The position numbers were made by a program, and so were the translations under genes. A stretch of 64,000 nucleotides of DNA from Pseudomonas entomophila (lineage in GTDB: Bacteria > Pseudomonadota > Gammaproteobacteria > Pseudomonadales > Pseudomonadaceae), in assembly GCF_023277925.1 (NCBI RefSeq), contig NZ_CP063832.1, positions 3,054,001 through 3,118,000 on the forward strand, in the 5' to 3' direction. Positions 29,125 to 38,286 of the stretch are shown here, piece after piece. Within the stretch, counting starts at the first letter, position 1, and every line of letters begins with the position of its first letter. The notes under the pieces were generated by a model that had not been told where the DNA came from, ran no database searches, and saw only the letters and a program-made list of their open reading frames with translations.

Positions 29125-31691
29125 CGCACGCCCACGTTCACGCCATAAGGCTGTTCGATGTTCTTGCCATTGCTGTACTCAACGTCGGCATGCACACGGA
29201 ACTGCTTGGACAGCGCCAGCGACACCCCGGCACCCAGCTCGGCACGCGAACCAGACAGGTCATTGTTGAACACGTTGTCGTTGACCTGTACCTGGTTGCG
29301 CTGGGCGAACTCGTGGGCAAAGGCACCCTTCACGTAAGGCTGCACCATGGCCCCGCCATCGAGCGGGATGGTCTTGCCGACGGTGGTACCCACTTTGCCC
29401 AGCAACGACTTGGCCATGTCGCCTTCGGCGCGCAGGCCGTTGTCGAAGGTGTAGTCCTTGCCGGCGACGGCAGCGGTGGCCACCTGCACGAAGGGCTCGA
29501 TGAAGTAGCCATCGTTGAGTTTGATGTGCTTGCCCGCCTCCACCGACGCGCTCACACCGTGGGTGTCGTAGTCGCCCTTGCTGCGGGTGTGGTCGCTCAA
29601 GCCGACCTTGGCGTTGTTCTGATAGCGGTTGTACTTGAGCACGGTGTCGACGTAGAAGCCGGTCTCGCGGTCCAGCCAGGTGGCGTAGCCGCCCACGTAG
29701 TAGCTGTCGACGGTACCGGAGGTGCCATGGTCGAGGTTCAGGTCCGAACGGCTGCTACCGGCCAGCACGCCCAGCAACCAATCGCTGTCGGCCAGTTGCA
29801 TGTCGGCGCCCAGGCTCAGGCCGCGCTGGTTCTGCTGGTAACCCGCGCCCAGGGAGGCGCCGCTGACGTTGTACTGGTTGCCGTAGGCACGCATCCATAC
29901 ACCGGCGTTGCGCCCTTCGCTGTAGCGCAACTCGCCCATGCGGCTGCGCAGCGAGCTGAGTTCGCCGTAGGCCACGGTGATCGGCGTGTTGAACAGCGCC
30001 ATGGCGGCCATGGTGATCGGTGCGACGGTGCGGGTTTCGCGGTTCAGCACCCAGTCGTTGCCGTCCTGCGCCAGCTCATAGGAGTACGCCCCCACATCCA
30101 CTCGCTCGCGATCATTGAGCAGGTGGAATTGCGCACCACCGTCGGCGGTCTGGACCAGGCGCAGCGACTCGACGCTCGCCTCCTGGCCGCTGCTGCCCAC
30201 CAGCAGCCCGTGATTGCCCTCGGACGTACCGGTGACGATCAATTGGTCGCCGGCCCCGGTGGCGAAATCGCTGGCCATCACGAAAGTGCCATTACCGGAG
30301 AGGTTGGTCACGGTCAGGTCGTAAAAGGCAGCGTCATTGCCGAACGTAACCCGACCACCATTCAGGGCCAGGTCGCCCACGTTGCTATTGCCGGTCAACG
30401 TCCAGTTGGCATCGCTGGCGATATTCGCCTGGGCGACATTGCTCAGTCGGCCTTCAAGCTGCGATCCGCTTTCCATGTTCAGTTGGGCGCGCGCGCCGGG
30501 TGTCGCGGTCATATCCCCTGTCATCCGCGAACCTTCAGTCATGGTCAGCGAAACCGAACCTTGGTCCTGCGCGACGACGTTGCCCGAAAGTGAGGACTGG
30601 TGCAGGCTCAAGGTCGCAGACCCGGCACCCGACACCCCTACATCCCCGACCATCCGCGAATCGTCGCCCATGGTCAGTGACACCGTGCCTTGGTCCTGCG
30701 CGATGACGTTGCCCGAAAGTGAGGACTGTCGCAGTCCCAAGGTCGCAGCCCCAGCATCCGACACCCGTGCATCCCCGACCATCCGCGAATCGTCGCTCAT
30801 GGTCAGTGACACCGTGCCTTGGTCCTGCACGACAACGTTGCCCGAAAGCGCTGAATGCTGCAGCCCCAGGGTCGCAGCCCCGGCACCCACCACCAGGACA
30901 TCACCGTTCATCGAAGAGTCGATTGCTGTCATTGAAGCATTGGCGGTCTCGCCAACGCGCACTGCCGTGCCACTATCGGATGTGATGCTGGTGCCGTTAC
31001 GCAAGACGATATTGGCATCGCCACGGGTGACGACATCAATGCCCGGGCCTGCGCTGCTGGTGACGGTACTGCCGTCCAGCACAAGTTGCGGTGCGAAGGG
31101 GCGCGCCAGCTCGGTGGACAACTGCACACCAGCACTCTGCCCGCTGATTTGGGTACGGGTTACCTCTGCGCTACCGCTGAGCAGGCGCATGCCGATGCCG
31201 GTGGCGTTGGTCGCCAGAATCCGCGAGTCAGCCACCTGCAGCCTGCCATCCGCATTCACCTGCACACCTACCGTTCCACCCTGCAGCGTACTGTTGCTGA
31301 CAGTCGCGGTAGAACCCGCACCGGTTCCGGAATGGCCAAGCACCAGTGCGAATGTGGTGGCACTGGTAATGCTGCCATTGTTTATCTGCGCCTGGCTGTC
31401 TACCAGTTGAATAGCGATACCGTTGGCCTGCGTGGTCCCACTAAGTATCTCGAGGAGGGAGTTTTGCCGTACCAGGATGTTCTGGGTCTGGGCCCCGTCG
31501 ACGGTAAGGTGGGACTGATTGTTCAGGGTGTAAAAATCCAATGGTGTCGCGGCGGTAATCGTCAGATCCTGATTATTCAACACCAGTGCAAGGGCAGGTT
31601 GACTCAGCAACCCCAGCGACAATAGGCCGGCGAAGCGCAATGAAGAAAACCCAGGGGTGAAAGCAATTCTGACGCGATGATCCTTATGCAT
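29112..31691 (-). CDS. autotransporter (type Va) with internal repeats
   Basis: The 859-residue protein has an N-terminal signal region (FAGLLSLGLLSQPALALVL), a passenger rich in beta-helix sequence (STVTSSAGPGIDV, LSGNV...), an autochaperone-like stretch (LALNGGRVTFGNDAAFYDLTV, YSYELAQDGNDWVLN) and a C-terminal 12-strand beta-barrel ending in VGVRYDF. Near residues 275-400 a 43-residue unit (SGNV..QDQGTVSLTM.DDSRMVGD) is repeated about three times. The passenger resembles pertactin-like adhesins; the ligand is unknown. It may be expressed alone, with a ~180-bp leader region upstream. Confidence 0.88.
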   Translation of the reverse strand: MHKDHRVRIAFTPGFSSLRFAGLLSLGLLSQPALALVLNNQDLTITAATPLDFYTLNNQSHLTVDGAQTQNILVRQNSLLEILSGTTQANGIAIQLVDSQAQINNGSITSATTFALVLGHSGTGAGSTATVSNSTLQGGTVGVQVNADGRLQVADSRILATNATGIGMRLLSGSAEVTRTQISGQSAGVQLSTELARPFAPQLVLDGSTVTSSAGPGIDVVTRGDANIVLRNGTSITSDSGTAVRVGETANASMTAIDSSMNGDVLVVGAGAATLGLQHSALSGNVVVQDQGTVSLTMSDDSRMVGDARVSDAGAATLGLRQSSLSGNVIAQDQGTVSLTMGDDSRMVGDVGVSGAGSATLSLHQSSLSGNVVAQDQGSVSLTMTEGSRMTGDMTATPGARAQLNMESGSQLEGRLSNVAQANIASDANWTLTGNSNVGDLALNGGRVTFGNDAAFYDLTVTNLSGNGTFVMASDFATGAGDQLIVTGTSEGNHGLLVGSSGQEASVESLRLVQTADGGAQFHLLNDRERVDVGAYSYELAQDGNDWVLNRETRTVAPITMAAMALFNTPITVAYGELSSLRSRMGELRYSEGRNAGVWMRAYGNQYNVSGASLGAGYQQNQRGLSLGADMQLADSDWLLGVLAGSSRSDLNLDHGTSGTVDSYYVGGYATWLDRETGFYVDTVLKYNRYQNNAKVGLSDHTRSKGDYDTHGVSASVEAGKHIKLNDGYFIEPFVQVATAAVAGKDYTFDNGLRAEGDMAKSLLGKVGTTVGKTIPLDGGAMVQPYVKGAFAHEFAQRNQVQVNDNVFNNDLSGSRAELGAGVSLALSKQFRVHADVEYSNGKNIEQPYGVNVGVRYDF
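30530..30890 (-). repeat. 129-bp in-frame tandem repeats in the autotransporter passenger
   Basis: About two to three 129-bp units (for example CATCCCCGACCATCCGCGAA at 30641 and again at 30770) encode the 43-residue repeats. Copies are nearly identical at the DNA level, so copy number could change by slippage or recombination without breaking the frame. Confidence 0.8.
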
Positions 31692-31821
31692 TTGACATTA
31701 ACCTTTGAGCCGAAATACGAAGGGTGTGAAAGCCCGTTTGGAATCGGGTGGCGATGCTAGAAGGCGTCAAGAGGCATGGATGTAGGAAAATACAACTTCA
31801 TGCATGGATAAAAGCCGCGCT

Positions 31822-31855
31822 CTGACTTGTAAGCATTAAAATTCCCACAAGTCAG
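31822..31855. other. inverted repeat upstream of the autotransporter
   Basis: CTGACTTGT and ACAAGTCAG form a 9-bp perfect inverted repeat around a 16-base AT-rich centre, between the large hypothetical gene and the autotransporter (same strand). It may be a regulator-binding site or a weak transcript end; no T tract is present. Confidence 0.45.
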
Positions 31856-31873
31856 AACGCAAATCACTTACAT

Positions 31874-34800
31874 TTATGGATTGACTACCCAGTTGCGGCA
31901 CAACGTATTTCCCGCAAGCCGTGTGTTGTAGCGCACCAGACACTTGCGCGAAATCCATACTTCAGGACCACGACGAACAGAGAACCGGCAGACGATGGAG
32001 TCAGCTGCTGGGGCAGGCGGGTTAGCGACTTGGGCATAGAGATCATTTTGGTAGTTGATCTCGTACCTGAACGCATCCCCCGCACGGAAGCTCGCAGGCA
32101 CCGGGCGTTCGTCCAGCACCCTCAGTACAGCAGGCGGCGCGGCCGAATCACCCAGCAGGGTGCCTGGATGGTATTCCCAGAACACGGTAACGAGGTCGCC
32201 AGCCTGAAGGGTCACCGCTGGCAGCAGAGGATCGTCACCCGGATCGCCTGCCCGAAAATCACGGAGAATCAGCGTGATAAAGTTCCAAGGCGAAGCGGAA
32301 CAGTTGACGACACCGGTAGCCGTTGCACCTGGCCGTTGGTTCTGTTGGGCCAACGGCGCATTGGGTGCGTCGTACCAGACAAAGTTCCTCATCTCGACAG
32401 TGATCGCACTCACGGTGACTTGAGTGTTCAACGACTGCTGGAAATTCTGTGCCGCCGCATTTTCCCTGATTCTATACAGCGCGTTGATGACGCCATTGCC
32501 TTGTGCCTGGATGGCTGTCCAGGGAAGCGGAATCATGTTCGAGGGAGTCAATGCAGCCGCGTCCGCGACGGTCCCCTGCCAGACGAGTAGCGGCTCACCA
32601 TTGTTATCAACACCATAGTAAAACGACAGGTGGTCCGTCGTACCCGCTCCAGGATACGGGGTAAACTTCATCGTCCCGGCGAGGCCGGTGTCATTGGGTG
32701 TAATGGTATTGGCAGGCGACTGACCACTTCCCCCATTTACTTCCAGCACCGTGAGCACCGGGTTTATGGGATCAGGATCGTTCGGGTTGACCGGCCCGAC
32801 GACACGTAAGTCGATATCGGAAATCGCTGACGGAGGGAGTGCTGGAGCCACAGGATAATCAACGCCATCACGTCGAACGATATAGCTCCAAGTGCCTTGG
32901 AAAACAGCGCGCGCATCAAGCCTGGAAATGAATGCCCAAGGAATCTGGATCGGATTGGGATCCAGGTTCGGATCAAATGCGGGCAATGTGATTGTATCAA
33001 CGAGGTTGGGGGGTGATGCGTCATCGTGCAAGGAGAGAACGATCTGGTCGGTTGCGAGCGCACCGGTATAAACCGGAATACCGACGGGTAATGAAGTTCC
33101 TGATGGATTGAAATGAGAGCGATTGATAGCAGCAACGACGATGGGCGGTAGAAGATTGCTGGGAACCGGCTGCAATTGAACTTCAAGGTTGAAGCCATTG
33201 GACAACCCACTGACGTTACCTGCCCGATCGATGAGTACGTAACGTAGCTGATGTCGGCCAAGCCCCAACGCCTCCAGAACGGTCGCAGGCACTACAACAT
33301 TCGGTTGACGCGCGCCTTCATTTTGCGGCCAGAGTGGTACCGGCCCAAAGATTGTCGCGCCCCCCGTGGCATCCCGAAGTTCGATTTGATCGAAACGCCG
33401 CTCTATGACATATGCGGGCACCGGGAACAACACGGTGGGGTTGGCATCGAGATACTCTCTATTGAAAACCGGATCACTTCCGACGGGTGGCGCCGGCAAG
33501 TTGGCAGGCCGTTGCAAGGCGTCCAGCGGGAGCAGCCTGCTGGTGTGCCGCGGCGCGACACGATCAAGGAAGATGGGTTGGGGCAGTGCTTCATCGGGGT
33601 TGCCGACTGACGTATTGTCCACCGAATAACTAACGGTGTTTACACCTTCCGGCAGCGAATCCAACATCTCCGGCGTTATTTGCAATTCCACAGGAAATTG
33701 CTGCCCCACTGGCGTTGGATAGGGTAGGCGGAAAGTCGGCCCGTCCCGCCAAGGCACTCCGTTGTAAAGCAGAGTCAACACATCTTCCGAACCTGGGGTA
33801 CCCCCCAGGTCTCCCCAAGCCGGTACATTCAGGTAGGGGAAGTCATTAGGGTTGCTCGCATCCATTGCCGCCAGGGGTATTTCGTTGTGAGGCCATCTGG
33901 CGGGGGTCTGGGTGTCATTCTCCAAAGCACCAACGAAAGTAAACTCGTCGGCCAAAGTCGACGAAAACATGCCATTGCCGCCTATCACTTTGCTAACTTT
34001 GGTCGGCTTGCTGGTCCTCTTCTGAAGAATTTCGTTGCGCTTGGCTTGCAGATCCAGTTGCACCTGCTGATCCCGCGCCTTGCTTTCCGCTTCCGACAAC
34101 TCGACGGGTTGGATACCGCCCATACTTTCGTACTGAGTCATGTTGATGCTCCGGTTCAAGTTGGCATTTAACTGCGACAACATCCAGCGGCCGGCACATA
34201 GACCACCGCCCGCTGATTGCAATGAGAGCCAGAACACCGCGTCCGGGGCGCTTCGCCACCCACCGGCCGCCGTTCTGGCCCTGTAGCCCACACGCACCGA
34301 TACATCGAACACATTCGGCACAGAGGGAATTTTCAAAAGTTCATCGACGATCAGTTCCTGTATCTGGTCCATGAGCAAGTAGCCATCGGGCCGCAATGGC
34401 ATTGCTGGCAGGAACGCGACAGGTGCAAGTGGCTCCTTGCCCCAGTTGTCGCGGCACAGTTGCCAGCTCATCTGCACGACACCACCTACCTGCAGTCCGT
34501 CTTGCGGGAGCGGGACCTGAAAACGCAACCCCTTCGGAATGCCAGGGTCAGGCCAGGGCTCAACCACCGCGCGCTCTAGCGCGGCACAGTTGATGTGGCC
34601 GAACAGGCTGATGAATTCGGCGTGTACCTGGATTTTCTTCAGATCGACCGCGCCTGAACCTAGATCGACCTGCACATCCAGGCGGGTGCCATCCAGGTTG
34701 ATATTGCCCGCACGGTCCTGTAGCCGGGCCGTGACCTCGAAAGCGCCATCGCTGAGGAGTTCCTGTTCGATAAGGAGCGGGATGGTCGCGGGCGTGATGT

Positions 34801-35458
34801 TCGCTGCAGAGATGACTATGGTGGCGATCGGTTGCGCTGGCGCCACGCCCCCAACCGGGCGGAAGTAAATCTGTACCTGGTCTTCCAGGTGGATATCAGG
34901 CCACCGAGGCAATGTGAAGCGAGCGAAGCCGCCGTTGGCGGCCAGGTGCTCGGCGTCGATCCGGGATGGGCCGGAGAGGGTGAAGGGGTTGCCCTCGTTG
35001 GGTGCTTGACGATCGTAATGCACACGCGCCGAACCCGACCTGACGTCGTTCTCAACACCTTCAATCCATTGATCGTATTCGATGTTGAAGATGGCATCGG
35101 TCAACGGCGCGGGTGCCTGAATTGCAAGGGTTACTGGAAACAGGTCGCCTGGGTTGGCGGTCATGGCGCTGACCACGGCGTCGCCAACTCGCTGGCCATC
35201 ACGAACGGCCTGGAACACTACCCGGGGCGACACCCAGCCAGCATTGACGAGGTCCTGATAATCGCGCGCATAGCCTTGCCAGGCCTCCACTTCGAATTGC
35301 AGCGGCAACGGCTGTTGCGCTCTTGGAAGTGTGAATATCCCTTGTTCGTCGGCCATCAGCGGCAAGACATTCAGTAAACGGGGTGCCGCCAGGGCGAAAA
35401 GGTCATCGCCAGCGATAAGGGCAGCCTGAGTGCCTTTTTTATGAATGAGAATGGTCAT
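31874..35458 (-). CDS. large multi-module protein of unknown function
   Basis: The 1194-residue protein has no signal peptide or membrane helix. It looks like a chain of beta-sandwich modules: blocks such as HYDRQAPNEG, LQDRAGNINLD, FLDRVAPRHT and LIDRAGNVSGLSNG recur, a pattern seen in bacterial Ig-like or fibronectin-like domains, and short Pro-rich linkers separate them. Around residues 440-480 there is a charged, helical segment (ESKARDQQVQLDLQAKRNEILQKR). Start supported by AGGGG upstream. It lies next to the autotransporter in the same orientation, but a functional link is only a guess. I do not recognise the family. Confidence 0.7.
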   Translation of the reverse strand: MTILIHKKGTQAALIAGDDLFALAAPRLLNVLPLMADEQGIFTLPRAQQPLPLQFEVEAWQGYARDYQDLVNAGWVSPRVVFQAVRDGQRVGDAVVSAMTANPGDLFPVTLAIQAPAPLTDAIFNIEYDQWIEGVENDVRSGSARVHYDRQAPNEGNPFTLSGPSRIDAEHLAANGGFARFTLPRWPDIHLEDQVQIYFRPVGGVAPAQPIATIVISAANITPATIPLLIEQELLSDGAFEVTARLQDRAGNINLDGTRLDVQVDLGSGAVDLKKIQVHAEFISLFGHINCAALERAVVEPWPDPGIPKGLRFQVPLPQDGLQVGGVVQMSWQLCRDNWGKEPLAPVAFLPAMPLRPDGYLLMDQIQELIVDELLKIPSVPNVFDVSVRVGYRARTAAGGWRSAPDAVFWLSLQSAGGGLCAGRWMLSQLNANLNRSINMTQYESMGGIQPVELSEAESKARDQQVQLDLQAKRNEILQKRTSKPTKVSKVIGGNGMFSSTLADEFTFVGALENDTQTPARWPHNEIPLAAMDASNPNDFPYLNVPAWGDLGGTPGSEDVLTLLYNGVPWRDGPTFRLPYPTPVGQQFPVELQITPEMLDSLPEGVNTVSYSVDNTSVGNPDEALPQPIFLDRVAPRHTSRLLPLDALQRPANLPAPPVGSDPVFNREYLDANPTVLFPVPAYVIERRFDQIELRDATGGATIFGPVPLWPQNEGARQPNVVVPATVLEALGLGRHQLRYVLIDRAGNVSGLSNGFNLEVQLQPVPSNLLPPIVVAAINRSHFNPSGTSLPVGIPVYTGALATDQIVLSLHDDASPPNLVDTITLPAFDPNLDPNPIQIPWAFISRLDARAVFQGTWSYIVRRDGVDYPVAPALPPSAISDIDLRVVGPVNPNDPDPINPVLTVLEVNGGSGQSPANTITPNDTGLAGTMKFTPYPGAGTTDHLSFYYGVDNNGEPLLVWQGTVADAAALTPSNMIPLPWTAIQAQGNGVINALYRIRENAAAQNFQQSLNTQVTVSAITVEMRNFVWYDAPNAPLAQQNQRPGATATGVVNCSASPWNFITLILRDFRAGDPGDDPLLPAVTLQAGDLVTVFWEYHPGTLLGDSAAPPAVLRVLDERPVPASFRAGDAFRYEINYQNDLYAQVANPPAPAADSIVCRFSVRRGPEVWISRKCLVRYNTRLAGNTLCRNWVVNP

Positions 35459-35565
35459 CGCACAGCCCCTGGTTTGGCTTCGACAAGCAGTTGTCGAAGC
35501 CGTGGGGGCAATTTAGGCCGATGGCCAGAAGGGCGAAACTGGCAAAAATGCTAGGTGCGGCAGTA

Positions 35566-36258
35566 CTACAACGGCGGCAACGACCAATCGATAGGCGCCA
35601 TCCCATGCTGTTGCAGGAAGCCATTGGCACGGCTGAAATGCCCACACCCAAAGAACCCGCGATACGCCGACAACGGCGACGGATGCACCGACTTGAGCAC
35701 CAGGTGGCGGGTGCCGTCGATGAGTTTCTGCTTGCTCTGGGCATGGGCGCCCCACAGCAGGAACACCACGTTCGGGCACTGCTCACTAACCACCTGGATG
35801 ATCCGGTCGGTGAAGAACTCCCAACCCTTTTTCGCGTGGGAGGCGGCATTGGCGCGCTGCACGGTCATGGTGGTGTTGAGCAGCAGCACGCCCTGCTCGG
35901 CCCAGCTTTGCAGGTAGCCGTGGTTGGGAATGGGCAGGTTCAGGTCGCGCTGCAGCTCTTTGTAGATGTTCACCAATGACGGTGGCGCGGGCACGCCAGG
36001 CTGCACCGAGAAACACAGGCCGTGGGCCTGGCCCGGCCCGTGGTAAGGGTCCTGGCCAAGGATGACCACCTTGACCTGCTCCAGCGGCGTGGAGTTCAGG
36101 GCGTTGAAGATCAGCGGCCCGGGCGGGTAGATCTCCTTGCCGGCGGCGTATTCCTGGCGCAGGAACTCGCGCAGCTGGTGCATGTAGGGCTGGTCGAACT
36201 CGGCGCGCAGCGCGGCCTTCCAGCTGGGTTCGAGCTTGATGCGATCGTCGTCGGTCAT
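35566..36258 (-). CDS. ung: uracil-DNA glycosylase
   Basis: The 230-residue family-1 UDG has the catalytic Asp motif [22 protein letters not shown] and the [21 protein letters not shown] leucine loop. It removes uracil from DNA in base-excision repair. Start at 36258 ([10 protein letters not shown]) rather than the upstream ATG at 36276. Confidence 0.96.
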   Translation of the reverse strand: MTDDDRIKLEPSWKAALRAEFDQPYMHQLREFLRQEYAAGKEIYPPGPLIFNALNSTPLEQVKVVILGQDPYHGPGQAHGLCFSVQPGVPAPPSLVNIYKELQRDLNLPIPNHGYLQSWAEQGVLLLNTTMTVQRANAASHAKKGWEFFTDRIIQVVSEQCPNVVFLLWGAHAQSKQKLIDGTRHLVLKSVHPSPLSAYRGFFGCGHFSRANGFLQQHGMAPIDWSLPPL

Positions 36259-36386
36259 GGGGGCATCCAATAGCAAAGTGGCGCGACACTAGGAAAGCCT
36301 CGCCGGCTTGTCAATCGATCCGACCGGCGACCGGCAGCCGCGCCGCGACGGGCCATACTGAGGGGATGACTTGCGCGAGGTAGCCC

Positions 36387-37493
36387 ATGGCCATTCACTG
36401 CGAGGTACTCACCGGCGCCGACGGCGCCCGCATCGGCATCGCCACGCTCGATGCGCCCAAGGCGCTCAACGCCCTGACCCTGCCGATGATCGAGGTGCTC
36501 GACGAGCAGCTTCAGGCCTGGGCGCAGGACCCAGGCATCGTTTGCGTGCTGCTGCGCGGCAATGGGCCCAAGGCCTTCTGCGCCGGTGGCGATGTGCGCG
36601 CGCTGGTCCAGGCCTGCCGTGAACACCCTGGTAGCGTGCCGCCACTGGCCGCCACCTTCTTCACCCATGAATACCGCCTGGATCATCGCCTGCACACCTA
36701 CCCCAAGCCGCTGCTGTGCTGGGGCCATGGCCATGTGCTGGGCGGTGGCATGGGGCTGTTGCAGGGTGCCGGCGTGCGCATCGTCACCCCCAGCAGCCGC
36801 CTGGCCATGCCGGAAATCAGCATCGGGCTGTACCCGGATGTCGGCGCCAGCTGGTTCCTTTCCAGGCTGCCGGGAACGTTGGGGTTGTTCCTTGGTTTGA
36901 CCGGCGCACCAATCAACGCCCGCGATGCCCTGGACCTGGGGCTGGCCGACCGTTTCCTTGGCGAGTACCAGCAGGAGGCGCTGATCGAAGAGCTGCTGCA
37001 ATTGAACTGGCAGGAACAGACAGCGTTGCAATTGAACAGCTTGCTCAAGGCCGAACAGCACCGTGCCTGCGCTGAATTGCCCGAGGGGCAGTGGCTGGCG
37101 CGCCGGGCGGTGATCGATGAAGTACTCGATGTGGCCGACCCGGTGGCCGCCTGGCGTGCGCTGAGTGGCCTGGCGCGGCATGCCGACCCGTTACTGGCGG
37201 CGGCGGGCCAGCGCTTGCACGAAGGTTGCCCGCTGACCGCGCACCTGGTGTGGGAACAGATCCGCCGGGCGCGCTACCTGTCGTTGGCCCAGGTATTCCA
37301 GATGGAATACACCATGAGCCTGAACTGCTGCCGTCACCCGGAGTTCAGCGAGGGCGTGCGGGCGCGGTTGCTGGACAAGGACAACACGCCGCACTGGCAT
37401 TGGCCGGATGTGGCACAGGTGCCGGCGGCGGTGGTCGAGGCGCATTTCACCAAGGTGTGGGAGGGGCGCCATCCGCTGGCGGATCTGGGGTGA
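36387..37493 (+). CDS. enoyl-CoA hydratase/isomerase family protein (3-hydroxyisobutyryl-CoA hydrolase type)
   Basis: The 368-residue crotonase-fold protein has the oxyanion-hole motif GNGPKAFCAGGDVRAL, WGHGHVLGGGMGLLQGA and PEISIGLYPDVGASWFLSRLPG. Its length and C-terminal extension are those of 3-hydroxyisobutyryl-CoA hydrolases (valine degradation) rather than short enoyl-CoA hydratases. Substrate is not certain. It is divergent from ung. Confidence 0.88.
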   Translation: MAIHCEVLTGADGARIGIATLDAPKALNALTLPMIEVLDEQLQAWAQDPGIVCVLLRGNGPKAFCAGGDVRALVQACREHPGSVPPLAATFFTHEYRLDHRLHTYPKPLLCWGHGHVLGGGMGLLQGAGVRIVTPSSRLAMPEISIGLYPDVGASWFLSRLPGTLGLFLGLTGAPINARDALDLGLADRFLGEYQQEALIEELLQLNWQEQTALQLNSLLKAEQHRACAELPEGQWLARRAVIDEVLDVADPVAAWRALSGLARHADPLLAAAGQRLHEGCPLTAHLVWEQIRRARYLSLAQVFQMEYTMSLNCCRHPEFSEGVRARLLDKDNTPHWHWPDVAQVPAAVVEAHFTKVWEGRHPLADLG

Positions 37494-37514
37494 ACGGTAC
37501 CGGCCCCATGACAC

Positions 37515-37600
37515 GGTAGGAGCGGCTTCAGCCGCGATCACCCGCGCAGCGGGTGCTGGACACCACGTTGCCTGCATCGCGGCTAAAGCCGCTCCTACAG
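37515..37600. repeat. REP pair
   Basis: Inverted GTAGGAGCGGCTTCAGCCGC-type REPs lie between the convergent enoyl-CoA hydratase-family and lipoprotein genes. Confidence 0.85.
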
Positions 37601-37630
37601 AGGACCCAACTCCCAGCACCGGACTCAACA

Positions 37631-38074
37631 TCACCGCTGCCAGTTGCGATCCCCTCCCCGCCCGCCATCCGGCCGGCGGTCGTGATCCCCGCGCCCATTG
37701 GAATGCCAGCGATCCCCCCGGCCCCCTCGGTTGTCATTGCGGTAATCGTTGCGATCGCGGTCCCGCCCATAGTCGTAGCGCTGGCGGTTACCGTAGTCGT
37801 ACCGCGGGTTGCCCTGCCAGCGCGGCTGCACGCCGGGCGGGGGATACGGGCGATACTGCGGCACCGGCGCCGGCCGGTAGTAACGCGGTGCGGGCTGGTA
37901 GTAGTAACGCGGTTGCGGCGCCACGTAGTAGCGGTCTTGACGGTAATAACCCGGGTACACGTAGCGATCGGTGGTGTAGTAGTCGCTGCGGTAATAGCCG
38001 TCGCTCTCGTAGTAAGGCGCGCAGGCGGATGTCAGCAGTCCCAACAGGACAACAAGCAGGATGCGTGGGTACAT
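37631..38074 (-). CDS. tyrosine/arginine-rich lipoprotein
   Basis: The 147-residue protein has a lipoprotein signal with lipobox LTSAC, then a low-complexity tail rich in Tyr, Arg, Pro, Asp and Gly (YYRQDRYYVAPQPRYYYQPAP, repeats of RDRNDYRND). The AGGAGG before the ATG at 38074 fixes the start over the longer open frame. Composition suggests a disordered surface or periplasmic protein; function unknown. Confidence 0.75.
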   Translation of the reverse strand: MYPRILLVVLLGLLTSACAPYYESDGYYRSDYYTTDRYVYPGYYRQDRYYVAPQPRYYYQPAPRYYRPAPVPQYRPYPPPGVQPRWQGNPRYDYGNRQRYDYGRDRDRNDYRNDNRGGRGDRWHSNGRGDHDRRPDGGRGGDRNWQR

Positions 38075-38286
38075 GGCGGCCTCCTGGACCGCGAAAGGGC
38101 CCGGCACAGCGGCGCTGGCGGGCGTCGACGACGATGCGTGTGTCGACATTGCATCAGACAGCGGCGCCGGGGTTCGGTGCCGTTTCCGCAATAATTTGAA
38201 ACATGCCGTATAACCCTGAAAAACATGCAGTCATTTTTCGGTCATCTCACTAGAATGTGGCCACCGGCACACCTCTCGGGAAGATC

